Below, in pieces: positions 7,034 to 15,941 of a DNA stretch of 47,667 nucleotides. The stretch covers positions 1 to 47,667 of the IMG/VR virus record IMGVR_UViG_3300028361_000044, one strand, 5' to 3'. The notes below the pieces were generated by a model that made no database searches, was not told the DNA's origin, and saw nothing but the letters and a program-made list of their open reading frames with translations. A program made the translations under genes and the position numbers. Every line of letters starts with the position of its first letter. Positions within the stretch are counted from its first letter, which is position 1. The stretch comes from a virus.

Positions 7034-7251
7034 TTCCGTGCACGGCCTCTAAATTGTACAGGATTACTGTACGGATTAGCATTACCAAACCACATACCCA
7101 TCCACTCTTTGGTTCCAGGGTGAATGTTTTCGTTCTTTTCTCTTGCACGGTTGTCGACAGCAACCCGAAGTGGGTCTTCAAACTGTATCTCGGTATATCT
7201 ATCCTGTCCTGTTATACCCGCTAGTCTTTTAAGATCCTCGACATCCATCAT
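7030..7251 (-). CDS. Conserved small protein (73 aa), unknown
   Basis: Start ATG 7251 overlaps the stop of the nucleotidyltransferase gene (ATGA). The N-terminus MMDVEDLKRLAGIT is a short amphipathic helix found at the front of many small marine T4-like proteins; the remainder has Arg/Asn-rich segments (NPYSNPVQFRGRARK). No enzyme motif. Context and basic end suggest a minor virion component. Confidence 0.6.
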   Translation of the reverse strand: MMDVEDLKRLAGITGQDRYTEIQFEDPLRVAVDNRAREKNENIHPGTKEWMGMWFGNANPYSNPVQFRGRARK

Positions 7252-8702
7252 ACTCTTAATTCCGTATCCGGTGTCTTAAAATTTTTCTTGCGCATAACCG
7301 TCTTAGCAACAAGATCTAGTTTTCTGTTTTTATTGTCCCAATTCAAAACAAACGGAAGATTTATGTCAGTTTGCATGTCTTTGATAACAGCTTGTGCGTC
7401 TGGCCCCATTTTTGCAATTGCTTTACCGTGTTTGCTATAAGTTGCTCTAAACAATATAACTAATTCTTGTATGGTAATCTGTGTTACATTTCGTTGATCG
7501 TTTACTCTGTCTAAGAAGTGTCTAGTAAATTCGACATCAATTCCTAGTCTTGCAAACAACTTGTCAAGATACTGTTCTAGCTTTTTTAGAAGTGCAGGAG
7601 TAACAGGTGCGTGCGGATTGTCGGTTTGTTGTTGTTTCTTAGGCTGTTGTTGCATTGCTGGCAGATCTGGCACAGATGCGTCTTCGTCAATAGTTTCTTT
7701 TTTACGTATCAAGAATTCTGTCATTCTTCCAACTTCGTCCCAAACAAATTCAAAGTTATTCTGCGTAGCAAACCGCTGAACTATTTTTTTGTACAGCGAT
7801 GCTCTGCTGTCTCTAATTTTAGGATCTTCTGCTGCTGCTCCTTCACGCCTTGCTACAAATGACATGCTCTGTGCGTCTGGTCGCGTCTTTAGAAAAGCAC
7901 CAATAATACTCATTACTGTAGAAAAGATGGCGAACTCGTCGCCATCTCCGCTACGCTTTATACTGCCGCCCTTTTGAAAAGATAGTTCAAAGTTAGGACT
8001 ATCTTTTGACATTGCAGCAATTGCAACTGTAACTGCACCGGCCTCTTTGGTATTAAATTGTGCTGTTAGTGCATCCTTGCTATTTTTTGTCCATTGCCAA
8101 TTATATGGACGGTCGAATACTTCTGTAATTGTACTTTGTTTTGTGCTAAGTCCTGCGCGCACAGCTTCGTACATCGCTGCTGTAAGCGCGTTGCTAACGA
8201 CTGGCACTCCTTTACTGAACTCATTAAGGTCGCCGTCTGTTGCAGCTTGTCGCAGCTTGCTAGAACTCATACCTGCGGCATCGAGTGCGTCAGGGTCTCG
8301 TGCGCCTGCGCTTACAATATGAATGTTACTAAAGTTGTATTCTCTTCCGTTGTATTTGTGAATTAGTTCGGCAAATTCGTCAATGCGATCTTCCCCAGCA
8401 ACATAAATTACACTGCTGTATCCACGTGCTTCAACTGACTTCAATGCTTCGATGATTGTGCGAACATTTCTATCGCCAACTGTAACTTCGGGAAAAAACT
8501 GTTCTGCAAAACTCAGCTTGGTATCAAAATCCAACGGATCAGTTTTACCTTTTTGTGTATGACTCAAGAACATAAAACTGTCACCGGGTAAGTTTGACAT
8601 TGCTTCGGCCAGTTTTTTGTGGCCAATTGTAGGAGGGTTCATACGACCAAACGCAACAACCGCAGTTTTGTTGCTATTTTCAAACAGACTTCTTAAATGC
8701 AT
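7248..8702 (-). CDS. Nucleotidyltransferase fused to a C-terminal nuclease- or toxin-like domain (484 aa)
   Basis: Residues about 10-185 form a cytidylyltransferase/NMNAT-type Rossmann domain: FGRMNPPTIGHKKL with T-I-G-H at 25-28 and the late motif MSSSKLRQA near residues 143-151. A central domain (about 200-335) is beta-rich and unassigned. A Gln/Pro linker (QQQPKKQQQ) leads to a C-terminal domain at about 370-484 containing FTRHFLDRVND, a helical stretch and LDLVAKTVMRKKNFKT; this spacing resembles RelE/BECR-type RNase folds but that is only a suggestion. The leader MHLRSLFEN resembles a capsid-targeting sequence. Probably modifies nucleotides or coenzymes (for example NAD metabolism), possibly delivered with the virion. 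Confidence 0.7.
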   Translation of the reverse strand: MHLRSLFENSNKTAVVAFGRMNPPTIGHKKLAEAMSNLPGDSFMFLSHTQKGKTDPLDFDTKLSFAEQFFPEVTVGDRNVRTIIEALKSVEARGYSSVIYVAGEDRIDEFAELIHKYNGREYNFSNIHIVSAGARDPDALDAAGMSSSKLRQAATDGDLNEFSKGVPVVSNALTAAMYEAVRAGLSTKQSTITEVFDRPYNWQWTKNSKDALTAQFNTKEAGAVTVAIAAMSKDSPNFELSFQKGGSIKRSGDGDEFAIFSTVMSIIGAFLKTRPDAQSMSFVARREGAAAEDPKIRDSRASLYKKIVQRFATQNNFEFVWDEVGRMTEFLIRKKETIDEDASVPDLPAMQQQPKKQQQTDNPHAPVTPALLKKLEQYLDKLFARLGIDVEFTRHFLDRVNDQRNVTQITIQELVILFRATYSKHGKAIAKMGPDAQAVIKDMQTDINLPFVLNWDNKNRKLDLVAKTVMRKKNFKTPDTELRV

Positions 8703-9043
8703 TAATATTCTCCAGCTCGTAAGTTTTCAACTTCGTCGGCCAAAAGTTTGTTAACACATTCCATTTTGTCTGCTGGTGACATTACAGTTTCGGGTCTGCG
8801 ATTAATATTAAACTTTTTAACATATTGCTTGATTGCAATTTCAATAATTGGAATAAAGTTTTTTTTATTATACTTGCCACCGCCTGCTACAACTTCTTGT
8901 ACATCTAGTAATAGTGGATACAAGTGTTTTCTATAGAACCCAGATTCGTTTTTCATATAAGAAATTAGATCATCTGCCATGTTCCACGGCAGCGGTGCAT
9001 TGGGATCGAGATCAGACATGTCTTCGATTTCGTTAATTTTCAT
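8702..9043 (-). CDS. Conserved protein with MKINEIE leader (113 aa)
   Basis: Leader MKINEIEDMSDLDPN, then a mostly helical protein (WNMADDLISYMKNES, FYRKHLYPLLLDVQEVV, FIPIIEIAIKQYVKKF) ending MECVNKLLADEVENLRAGEY. Its stop overlaps the start of the nucleotidyltransferase gene, and that pairing suggests joint expression. Conserved type in marine T4-like phages but no enzyme motif. Leader again matches the set of possible head-targeting sequences in this region. Confidence 0.6.
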   Translation of the reverse strand: MKINEIEDMSDLDPNAPLPWNMADDLISYMKNESGFYRKHLYPLLLDVQEVVAGGGKYNKKNFIPIIEIAIKQYVKKFNINRRPETVMSPADKMECVNKLLADEVENLRAGEY

Positions 9044-9045
9044 AA

Positions 9046-9318
9046 TTATTCCTTTGCACTAATTTCTATGTCAAAGTTAGTTAACCCTGAGTCGAATACC
9101 TTTTCTGCAATTGACTCTGCAAGTGCGTGACTATCTTCGTCACCGAGTGCTTCACTTATTGCAATGCGCAACACATTTTCTCCGTGTATACTTTCCTCAA
9201 GATTGTAATCAATTTCGTCTTCAGTAAGTGGTATGTTTGCCAAATTTATAATTGATTCAACAACTGCACTTTCGTCCAACTTGCCCTCTTTCCAAATTAT
9301 GCTTATAAAGTTATCCAT
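9046..9318 (-). CDS. Acidic conserved small protein (90 aa), unknown
   Basis: Strongly acidic, helical (SIINLANIPLTEDEIDYNLEE; IAISEALGDEDSHALAESIAEK), with no cysteine, membrane segment or catalytic motif. Two bases separate it from the next gene, so it is co-expressed with the neighbours. Possibly a DNA-mimic or adaptor, but nothing supports a specific role. Confidence 0.55.
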   Translation of the reverse strand: MDNFISIIWKEGKLDESAVVESIINLANIPLTEDEIDYNLEESIHGENVLRIAISEALGDEDSHALAESIAEKVFDSGLTNFDIEISAKE

Positions 9319-9327
9319 GTTTTTGCC

Positions 9328-9690
9328 TCAATGATTTAGTAGTACACTTGATACTGTTCCGTCGGTCCAGTTGTTTATTATTGCTCTTACCCAAACATAG
9401 TTCCCTGTAAAGTTCTTAATATAAGACCCATTACTTTCGTTGCTATTAGTGGATAAGCTAGCATGGGTTGATTCAGCAACTGAAAACCAGTCAGATTCTG
9501 AAGGATTAGTTTCGAGTGTTGCTTGCATTACAACAGTTCCTATCAGTTCTACTACGCTGTATTGTACAGTATGTACTCCGTCGGATCTTCCGTAGAAGCC
9601 GTCGCCTTTGTATGGTTCTCCGATGACATTCTGGGGACTTCCGTCCCCAGAATATGATTGACCAGATAATATGATTTTACTATTCGACAT
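9328..9690 (-). CDS. Beta-rich virion protein (120 aa)
   Basis: Predicted all-beta from alternation of hydrophobic residues (VQYSVVELIGTVVMQATLE; YVWVRAIINNW), with Ser/Asn/Gly-rich turns, consistent with a jellyroll or fibre-tip fold. The sequence pattern (G..T..ATLE..P...DWF, NFTGNYVWVRA) resembles proteins encoded near tail genes of marine T4-like phages. A GATAAATA at 9696-9703 lies just upstream, but it is also the last codons of the 233-aa gene. No enzymatic motif. Confidence 0.55.
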   Translation of the reverse strand: MSNSKIILSGQSYSGDGSPQNVIGEPYKGDGFYGRSDGVHTVQYSVVELIGTVVMQATLETNPSESDWFSVAESTHASLSTNSNESNGSYIKNFTGNYVWVRAIINNWTDGTVSSVLLNH

Positions 9691-9694
9691 ATAA

Positions 9695-10396
9695 CTATTT
9701 ATCTATATCTCCTTTGTACACCAACTTATCTATTCTGCTTATATTTTTACTAATCATTAACTGGAGTAACAAGATAATGTTTTCGTCTTTGACAAAAAAG
9801 TATTGACCTTGTATCCATGATGTACCAACACGCAAATTTTCAAGCAAGATTGATCCTATCTTAACTTTGTCAGTGTTATTTTTAATCCAACTAGCAAGCG
9901 ACGGCGAGCCCGGTTCTCGTCCGAGTGTTATTTTATAAGGAAACTCAGTAGGCTTGTCAACGATAATTATATCTGCGTTGTTTGTTAGAAACTTTACAAC
10001 AGACTTGTCTGGTTCCCAAAGTTCTACTTCATTACTGGTTATTTTTTTACTTATATCAAGTAACATCTGCTTGTCGTTAGAGTAAATTATCATAGTGCGG
10101 AACTCACAGCGCATCAGGTATCCTGATGCGCTGTGTAGTATATGATATATTGAATCAGCCTCTTCGATTAACCTAATCTCAACATCGTCACCTGACCTGA
10201 AGCGCCAAGCAATTATACGCTGGCCTGCGTTGTATCTTTCAAAATATTCATCGAGCTGAGTCCTTGCAAACTCTAGGTTTCCACCACGTTGTCGTTCTGT
10301 ACGAAAGATATGTGAAACAGGGTTTGAAACTTTTAGTTTGTAAAGATACTTTTTATAGTGTAGCTTCTTAGACTCCAGCAGTTTCAGATTGCTCAT
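9695..10396 (-). CDS. Conserved protein (233 aa), unknown
   Basis: Begins SNLKLLESKKLHYKKYLYKL and overlaps the 3' end of clpA by 29 nt. Contains WRFRSGDDVEIRLIEEADSIYHILH, RTMIIYSNDKQMLLDI and FPYKITLGREPGSPSLASW; alpha/beta with a late basic helix. No motif I can name and no membrane segment. Its position directly after clpA may mean a Clp adaptor or substrate, but that rests only on the overlap. Confidence 0.6.
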   Translation of the reverse strand: MSNLKLLESKKLHYKKYLYKLKVSNPVSHIFRTERQRGGNLEFARTQLDEYFERYNAGQRIIAWRFRSGDDVEIRLIEEADSIYHILHSASGYLMRCEFRTMIIYSNDKQMLLDISKKITSNEVELWEPDKSVVKFLTNNADIIIVDKPTEFPYKITLGREPGSPSLASWIKNNTDKVKIGSILLENLRVGTSWIQGQYFFVKDENIILLLQLMISKNISRIDKLVYKGDIDK

Positions 10397-12620
10397 GTGC
10401 AGTTACCTTAATATCAATTTTGCTATCGGCAACGCCAATATTAATAGTTCCGCCGTTCTTAAGTTCGCCGAATAGCATCATTCTCGACAACGGACGCTTG
10501 ATGTCCTTGTCAATAACACGCTGCAAAGGTCTTGCACCCATCTTTGGATCAAAGCCCTTGTCGACAAGATAGTCCAATGCTTCGTTGGAAACAGTAACGC
10601 TGATACCCTTGGCTTCTACTTGCTTTCTAAGTTCGCCAAGGAATTTCCCAACAATCTTTAACATGACCGGTTTACCTAGTTTGGAAAACGTGATCGTGGC
10701 GTCAAGTCTGTTACGGAACTCAGGGGCAAAGAATTTCTCCATCTCGCTACTATCGTACTCTCTTTCCATAGAGTCTCCAAAGCCAATGTTGTTCTTCTCG
10801 GCATCTTTTGCGCCCAAGTTGGTAGTAAGGATCAACACACAGTTGCGCGCATCTGCTTCTTTGCCGTTGGACCCTGTTACTTTGCCATTGTCCATAAGCT
10901 GAAGCAACACAGATGTTACGTCTGGATGCGCTTTTTCAACCTCGTCTAGCAACAGCACACAGTTGGGATTTTCTTGCAGCTTTACAATTAGTTGTCCGGC
11001 ATTGTCATCAAATCCGACGTATCCCGGCGGAGATCCAATGAACTTGGAAAGGCTGTGCTTTTCTTGATATTCTGACATGTCAAACCGTACAAGCTTTACA
11101 CCAAGGTGATGTGCAAGTTGCTTGGCAGTCTCTGTCTTGCCTGTGCCTGTAGGACCCATAAACACAAAACTGCCAACTGGCTTGTCGTCTGGCTTTAGCC
11201 CGGCTTGGTTGACAAGAATCTTGTCAACAATGTTGTTGATTGCTTCATCCTGTCCGTATACACTGCCTTTGAGATTTCCCTCAAGGTGTACAAGATTTGA
11301 TGTTTCTTTTTCAGCAATACGGTCTTCGGGGATGTTAACAAGCTTTGCAAGTTCAAACTGCACATTTGTTGCATTTACCACACAGTCTTTTTCTTGCTCA
11401 TTTACTTTAAAGCGAGAACAAGCAACGTCAATTAGATCAATTGCTTTGTCTGGAAGCTTCTTATCTGGCTGATACTTGATACTTAGTTTTACAGCCTCGT
11501 CAATTGCTTCATCTGTGATGGTAACATTATGGAAGTCTTCGTAGTACTTGCGGATACCTCTAAGGATATCCACCGACATTTGCTCAGACGGTTCTTCGAC
11601 CCCTACTCTCTGGAAGCGACGCATTAGCGCACGGTCCTTTTCGAAGTACTTACGATACTCTTCCCAAGTTGTTGATGCAACAACCTTGATGTTGCCTTTG
11701 CTAAGTGCAGGTTTAAGCATGTTGGCAAGATCGTTTGCACTGTTTTGTCCACCTGAGCCTGCACCGCTAATCATGTGTGCTTCGTCGATGAACATAATAG
11801 TTTTGCCTTTTTTCTGCAATGCAGAAAGCACAAGCTTGAAGCGTTCTTCAAAGTCGCCTCGATACTTGGATCCTGCAAGCATTGCACCGATATCTAAGCT
11901 GAACACTTTGTACTCTAGCAAAAACTTCGGAACATCGCCGTTTTGAATACGCCATGCAAGTCCTTCGGCAATAGCAGTTTTACCCACGCCCGGATCGCCA
12001 ACTAGCAATACGTTACTTTTACTTCGTCGCCCTAGTGCTAGCGCAACTTGTTCAATTTCGTCTGTACGACCAATAACGGTATCAATTTTCCCATCAATTA
12101 CTTCTTGGTTAAGGTCTGATGTAAACGCCTTGAGCGCTTTGTTAGCAGGCCCTGCATTCTCGGGGCCTTTGCCGCTGCCATCCTCAGTGACATCATCGCT
12201 AATATACGCAAGAAACTTTTCTTTGTCGATGTCTGCTTGCTGTGTAACAAAGTATGCATACGACCGCTTTTCGGTTAACAAACTAATAAACACATCGCAT
12301 ACTTCAATTTGGTCGCGCCCTTGAAACAGTATCTGCGCAAATGCACGATTTAATACCCGCTCCACAGTTTGTGTTTTTTTAGGCTTGTAATTTTCCTCAT
12401 CTGTTTTGATGTCGGCTAACTTGTTCTTAACATAGTTGTCTAAGTTAATCTTCATGAGATCCGGAACTGCACCAAATCCTATAATAACATCTTTAAACTC
12501 TGGATCGTCTACCATTGCACTAAGCAAATGCTCCAGCGTCACATATTCGTGCTGATTATTTACAGCATCTTTTACTGCCGTGTCGAATACTACTTTTAAC
12601 GCTTCACTTGGGTCAATCAT
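10368..12620 (-). CDS. clpA: ClpA-type AAA+ unfoldase (750 aa)
   Basis: Complete two-ring Clp ATPase. A Clp_N-type domain covers about residues 1-140, including EYVTLEHLLSAMV. D1 has Walker A GDPGVGKT (208-215) and Walker B IMFIDEAH (275-282); D2 has GPTGTGKT (489-496) and VLLLDEVEKAH near 555. An NNIGFG loop at 610-615 sits where ClpA/ClpX carry the IG(L/F) loop that docks on ClpP, so it should work with a peptidase, and this phage encodes ClpP at 42.5-43.1 kb. The downstream neighbour overlaps by 29 nt and the start overlaps the deformylase end by 4 nt. Phage ClpA is unusual; likely degrades host proteins or tagged phage proteins. Confidence 0.95.
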   Translation of the reverse strand: MIDPSEALKVVFDTAVKDAVNNQHEYVTLEHLLSAMVDDPEFKDVIIGFGAVPDLMKINLDNYVKNKLADIKTDEENYKPKKTQTVERVLNRAFAQILFQGRDQIEVCDVFISLLTEKRSYAYFVTQQADIDKEKFLAYISDDVTEDGSGKGPENAGPANKALKAFTSDLNQEVIDGKIDTVIGRTDEIEQVALALGRRSKSNVLLVGDPGVGKTAIAEGLAWRIQNGDVPKFLLEYKVFSLDIGAMLAGSKYRGDFEERFKLVLSALQKKGKTIMFIDEAHMISGAGSGGQNSANDLANMLKPALSKGNIKVVASTTWEEYRKYFEKDRALMRRFQRVGVEEPSEQMSVDILRGIRKYYEDFHNVTITDEAIDEAVKLSIKYQPDKKLPDKAIDLIDVACSRFKVNEQEKDCVVNATNVQFELAKLVNIPEDRIAEKETSNLVHLEGNLKGSVYGQDEAINNIVDKILVNQAGLKPDDKPVGSFVFMGPTGTGKTETAKQLAHHLGVKLVRFDMSEYQEKHSLSKFIGSPPGYVGFDDNAGQLIVKLQENPNCVLLLDEVEKAHPDVTSVLLQLMDNGKVTGSNGKEADARNCVLILTTNLGAKDAEKNNIGFGDSMEREYDSSEMEKFFAPEFRNRLDATITFSKLGKPVMLKIVGKFLGELRKQVEAKGISVTVSNEALDYLVDKGFDPKMGARPLQRVIDKDIKRPLSRMMLFGELKNGGTINIGVADSKIDIKVTAHEQSETAGV

Positions 12621-13132
12621 ATATGCTCTTTCTTGGTTCTACGCTTTTCAGCCATTGATAGTTTAAGTTTACTGACTCTATTAATAAATTGGATGCCATG
12701 TAAGTGGTCATACTCGTGTAAGAACACTCTGGCATCAATGTCATCAAACTTGGTCTCTACATTTATAACAGACTTTGAGTCGTCTGTCAACGTCTCAAAT
12801 TCTACTATAACACTTATTGGCCGTTTGACTTTTAAGTACAATCCTGGATGACTAAGGCATCCTTCGACGCCTTCTTCTCTTACATTGCTTATACTTTTTA
12901 TGTTTGGATTAATTACCACCAATGGCGAACCATAAGTTTTGTTTAGTATTGCTTTCATAACAAATATTTGTGCGTTTAACCCTACCTGGTTTGCACTTAG
13001 CCCTAACCCACTTTGTACATTCATTAAGTCTATCATGTCTAGTGCAATTGGCCCCGGATGCATTTTCTCTATGTCAAACGGTAACACCGGTGACTCGAGC
13101 AACACACTAGGCGCCGTTATTAATTTCATCAT
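12617..13132 (-). CDS. def: Peptide deformylase (171 aa)
   Basis: All three metal-site motifs are present: GLGLSANQ at 42-49, EGCLS at 90-94 (Cys ligand) and HEYDH at 139-143 (two His ligands and catalytic Glu). Removes N-formyl groups from nascent proteins. Marine phages often carry a minimal def; this one is 171 aa, close to bacterial length, but lacks a long C-terminal helix. It overlaps dnaJ by 26 nt upstream and clpA by 4 nt downstream, placing it in a proteostasis operon (dnaJ-def-clpA). Confidence 0.95.
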   Translation of the reverse strand: MMKLITAPSVLLESPVLPFDIEKMHPGPIALDMIDLMNVQSGLGLSANQVGLNAQIFVMKAILNKTYGSPLVVINPNIKSISNVREEGVEGCLSHPGLYLKVKRPISVIVEFETLTDDSKSVINVETKFDDIDARVFLHEYDHLHGIQFINRVSKLKLSMAEKRRTKKEHI

Positions 13133-13904
13133 TTATATCTTTGATCCTTGTTAAAATGCCGTCTTTGAGAAGTACTGGAACTTTTCCTTTTAACACAACA
13201 AAGAAACTTCCAGTGGCACCGGTCTTTAAGTTAGGTAACCCGTGCCCTGCTACGTTCATAATAGTGCCGGGTTGTGTGCCTGCAGGCACATTAATTGCAA
13301 TATTGTGACCTAATAATGTTTGAATATTTATTTTTGTGCCTAGTATAAGGTCAAGTACGTTGATCTCATATGTAGTATACACGTGATTTTTGTCTCTGTC
13401 AAACTTTTCGTGATTTAGTACATTTATGAATACCAACAAGTCGCCGCGCGGCAATTGACTAGCAGCATTGTCTCCGAGCCCTTTGTATCTAATTGCTTCG
13501 CCGTTTTCGGCACCAGGATGTATCTTAATAGTTGCAGTTGTATGTTCGCCAGTTGCTAATACATATTTTGCTATTATTTCTTTGCCGGATGCAACCTCTT
13601 CCAACGTGATACTAATAGCGATCTTTATATCTCTGTTGCGTCGTTGTACAGTGCGCTGGTTAAAGAATGATGAAAACATATCCTCAAAGTTGTTCGGGTC
13701 AATGTTCATTTCTTGTGCCGGTTGATCGTACGCACGTCGTTTGTCTTCGTCTTTTAAAGTTTGGTATGCTTCGTTAACTTCTTTGAATTTTGTTTCGTCG
13801 CCACCAGTGTCAGGATGATGTTGCTTGGCAAGCTTTCGATATGCTACCTTAATGTCATCCTGACTCGCTGTGTTAGAAACGCCTAATATGCTGTAATGGT
13901 TCAT
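13107..13904 (-). CDS. dnaJ: DnaJ/CbpA-type co-chaperone (265 aa)
   Basis: J domain with HPD at 30-32 and the flanking [15 protein letters not shown]. No CxxCxGxG zinc motif, so this is the CbpA-like (class II) form: the J domain is followed by a short linker ([16 protein letters not shown]) and a C-terminal peptide-binding domain (KHxGxGD-like [25 protein letters not shown]). Stimulates host DnaK; probably helps fold or unfold virion or replication proteins. Start ATG 13904. First gene of the dnaJ-def-clpA overlap chain. Confidence 0.92.
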   Translation of the reverse strand: MNHYSILGVSNTASQDDIKVAYRKLAKQHHPDTGGDETKFKEVNEAYQTLKDEDKRRAYDQPAQEMNIDPNNFEDMFSSFFNQRTVQRRNRDIKIAISITLEEVASGKEIIAKYVLATGEHTTATIKIHPGAENGEAIRYKGLGDNAASQLPRGDLLVFINVLNHEKFDRDKNHVYTTYEINVLDLILGTKINIQTLLGHNIAINVPAGTQPGTIMNVAGHGLPNLKTGATGSFFVVLKGKVPVLLKDGILTRIKDINDEINNGA

Positions 13905-13922
13905 GCATATACTTATTGAAGG

Positions 13923-14297
13923 TTATCTGTTGTGCCTACCGGATCCGACATAGAGACCAAACCATGCAGCGCCTGCTCCTACGATAACAGAAATAAAACC
14001 GCTTTGTTCCAAGGTTGGGTCAGGCAACGCCAAGTACCATTCAATAGAACGATGCAATATGTAGATGTATATACCAATAAACAGTCTTGGAAATGGCCGC
14101 CAGGCATCAAATGCTCTAGCCATGTGTATCCATTTTTTATAAGGATTTGGCCCGAAGTCTTTTGCAGTAGCATCAACTTCTGAGTCTAGCTCGATTGTGC
14201 GACTGGGCAAGACTTGGTTGTGCGCGGCATCTTTGTTTGTAAGATTGCGCCTATTGCGAGAAACAAGTTCAACGTCTTCTGGAAATTCTCTTGGCAT
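13923..14297 (-). CDS. Holin-like membrane protein (124 aa)
   Basis: A soluble basic N-terminal part (about 1-70) is followed by two hydrophobic segments, FPRLFIGIYIYILHRSIEWYLAL and GFISVIVGAGAAWFGLYVGS, ending in a basic tail GRHNR. Position at the end of the endolysin-spanin cluster and the two-segment, short-tail topology suggest the holin or an associated pinholin. Assigned by context and topology only. Confidence 0.5.
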   Translation of the reverse strand: MPREFPEDVELVSRNRRNLTNKDAAHNQVLPSRTIELDSEVDATAKDFGPNPYKKWIHMARAFDAWRPFPRLFIGIYIYILHRSIEWYLALPDPTLEQSGFISVIVGAGAAWFGLYVGSGRHNR

Positions 14298-14320
14298 TGG
14301 TACCCTCCTAAATGCCGGTA

Positions 14321-14707
14321 TTAGTCTATTATTACTGCTCCGTCTAGTGCCCTGATTGATTGATTGTAATAACGATTGTATGCTATAATAATTTGTTGTT
14401 GTTGTTCAACTAATGCCCGTATGTCTGATAAGTTCAAACTTAAATTTTCGTAGCCGGTGCCGGTAACTCCGAACACCACAACTGCTTCCCCCGATGCAGC
14501 AAGTTCTGACATCTTTTCTTCAAAGTTGTCGGGCGTAATAACTATCCATTCTACCGGCCGCGCCACTACTTCGTCTGCTTGCGGCAGTAACAGTGTTGGC
14601 CTAGCAACAGGAGTAGTTGAAATTTTTAGAACTTCTTGCTCAGGGCTGCATGCCATTAGTCCAAAGCCAAGGACACTCAGCATTAAAAGATGTCGCATCG
14701 GTTGCAT
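14321..14707 (-). CDS. o-spanin-like lipoprotein (128 aa)
   Basis: Signal peptide MQPMRHLLMLSVLGFGLMAC with a lipobox and Cys at residue 20, then an exported, beta/helix protein with a Pro/Thr-rich spacer. The start codon lies inside the 3' end of the upstream i-spanin gene (68-nt overlap), the arrangement of Rz/Rz1 pairs. Expected to anchor in the outer membrane and meet the i-spanin across the periplasm during lysis. It is longer than lambda Rz1 and has a C-terminal helix (LVEQQQQIIIAYNRYYN). Confidence 0.6.
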   Translation of the reverse strand: MQPMRHLLMLSVLGFGLMACSPEQEVLKISTTPVARPTLLLPQADEVVARPVEWIVITPDNFEEKMSELAASGEAVVVFGVTGTGYENLSLNLSDIRALVEQQQQIIIAYNRYYNQSIRALDGAVIID

Positions 14708-15095
14708 TCCTTTCTTGTTGTGTTAGAGGCGCACCTGACAGTATTTCAAAACATCGTCCGGCACTTTCTGTTCCTCTGTTGATTAGTCTTTCGATTAATT
14801 CAGGTTTGCTAGCAGCCAAGAACCCAATATCAGAATCGCCTAGTTTTTCGGCTAGTAGATTGTTTTGTCTGCGTACATTTGCAAACTCACGATTTACACG
14901 GCGACTCTCTTGTTGAACAAGTTCGTAGTCCAGCTGTAATGAAACGATAGCAGCTTCGTTTGAGTCAACTGCTATCGTTAGTGTTGCATTATCGGCATTG
15001 AGAGCTTCGATTCTGCTCTGTGAATTTTGATAATACCAGTAAAATCCTCCACACAGTACTGCAATAACAATCAATAATACACCTGCTATTTTCAT
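14640..15095 (-). CDS. i-spanin-like protein (Rz type, 151 aa)
   Basis: An N-terminal transmembrane segment (AGVLLIVIAVLCGGFYWYY, residues 4-22) is followed by a periplasmic coiled-coil (VDSNEAAIVSLQLDYELVQQ, RRQNNLLAEKLG) and ends in FNAECPWLWTNG. This is the usual Rz layout. It overlaps the o-spanin gene and lies four bases downstream of the endolysin stop. Role: disruption of the outer membrane in the last lysis step, in a Gram-negative host. Confidence 0.6.
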   Translation of the reverse strand: MKIAGVLLIVIAVLCGGFYWYYQNSQSRIEALNADNATLTIAVDSNEAAIVSLQLDYELVQQESRRVNREFANVRRQNNLLAEKLGDSDIGFLAASKPELIERLINRGTESAGRCFEILSGAPLTQQERNATDATSFNAECPWLWTNGMQP

Positions 15096-15099
15096 GTGT

Positions 15100-15927
15100 T
15101 TATCCTAGTAGCTTTTTTAATGTGTTTGGTCCAGCAATTCCGTCAACTACTAGTCCGGCACTTTGTTGCCATGCTCTTAGGTGCGCTTCGGTTCCGACTC
15201 CAAATATTCCATCGGCTGTAATTTCAAGTTCTTCTTGTATTGCCCGAACAGTTGGGCCTCTGCTTCCTATGCGCACTGTCTCAAATCGTACGTTAACTTC
15301 GCCACCAAGGACTGCAATAGCGTGATCCCAGTTCTCTATCCTGTGAGCCAACCCATTCCACCCACCGTTAATGGTTTTTGACAATTGTCTAACATCGCCG
15401 CTGTCGCAAAACTTGTTGAGATTGTTTTCTTCCCAGAACCAACATGCACTATCGACTGCACCTTTCTTGGTTCTTACATATACAGCAGCCTGCTCTGGCG
15501 ACATTCTAACAGCTTTGCCAAATGCAGTATAGTTGTTTCTTCCAGTAAGGTGTAATAAGCCACCGCCTCTAAAGTTCCATCCGTCGTTGCTTGCTGCATC
15601 GCCATTGCCCATTCTGTTTGCATAAACTACGTTTGCAATAGCTCTTGGGCGACGGTGGTATGAGTTTGCATCACGTCCTGCCCTTTTAAAATACTTTGGA
15701 AATATTACATTTAATCTAGCTGCGCTATAATTCATATTTTCAGAAAGCTTTGCAAAGTTTCCTGATTCGTGACTGCATTGTGATATAAATCCGGCGACTC
15801 GATTAACTGTATCTATGTCCCAAAGTGGCAGGACCTCGTACATTGCATCATGCCAATCGTCTGCTTCGCTGTTACCTCGTAGTAGCTCGATGGTCATATT
15901 CTCTTCAAAATTAAATTTAAATGTCAT
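15100..15927 (-). CDS. GH19-type endolysin with peptidoglycan-binding domain (275 aa)
   Basis: N-terminal lysozyme/chitinase-class GH19 domain: SQCSHESGNF with E54 as the acid, then SENMNYSAARLNVIFPKYF, YANRMGNGD and WNFRGGGLLHLTGRNNY. C-terminal PG_binding_1 repeat at about 212-275 (GSRGPTVRAIQEEL, GIFGVGTEAHLRAWQ, VDGIAGPNTLKKLL). AAGGAA lies before ATG 15927. No signal peptide, so a holin must release it. Order C-terminal binding after catalytic matches several marine myovirus endolysins. It heads the lysis cassette with spanins and holin-like gene downstream. Confidence 0.93.
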   Translation of the reverse strand: MTFKFNFEENMTIELLRGNSEADDWHDAMYEVLPLWDIDTVNRVAGFISQCSHESGNFAKLSENMNYSAARLNVIFPKYFKRAGRDANSYHRRPRAIANVVYANRMGNGDAASNDGWNFRGGGLLHLTGRNNYTAFGKAVRMSPEQAAVYVRTKKGAVDSACWFWEENNLNKFCDSGDVRQLSKTINGGWNGLAHRIENWDHAIAVLGGEVNVRFETVRIGSRGPTVRAIQEELEITADGIFGVGTEAHLRAWQQSAGLVVDGIAGPNTLKKLLG

Positions 15928-15941
15928 TATCTATTCCTTGT

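Noticed and set aside
9696-9703. GATAAATA octamer before the 120-aa gene
   Set aside because: It is GAT-AAA-TAG, the last codons of the 233-aa gene, only 5 nt from the next ATG; may be coincidental.
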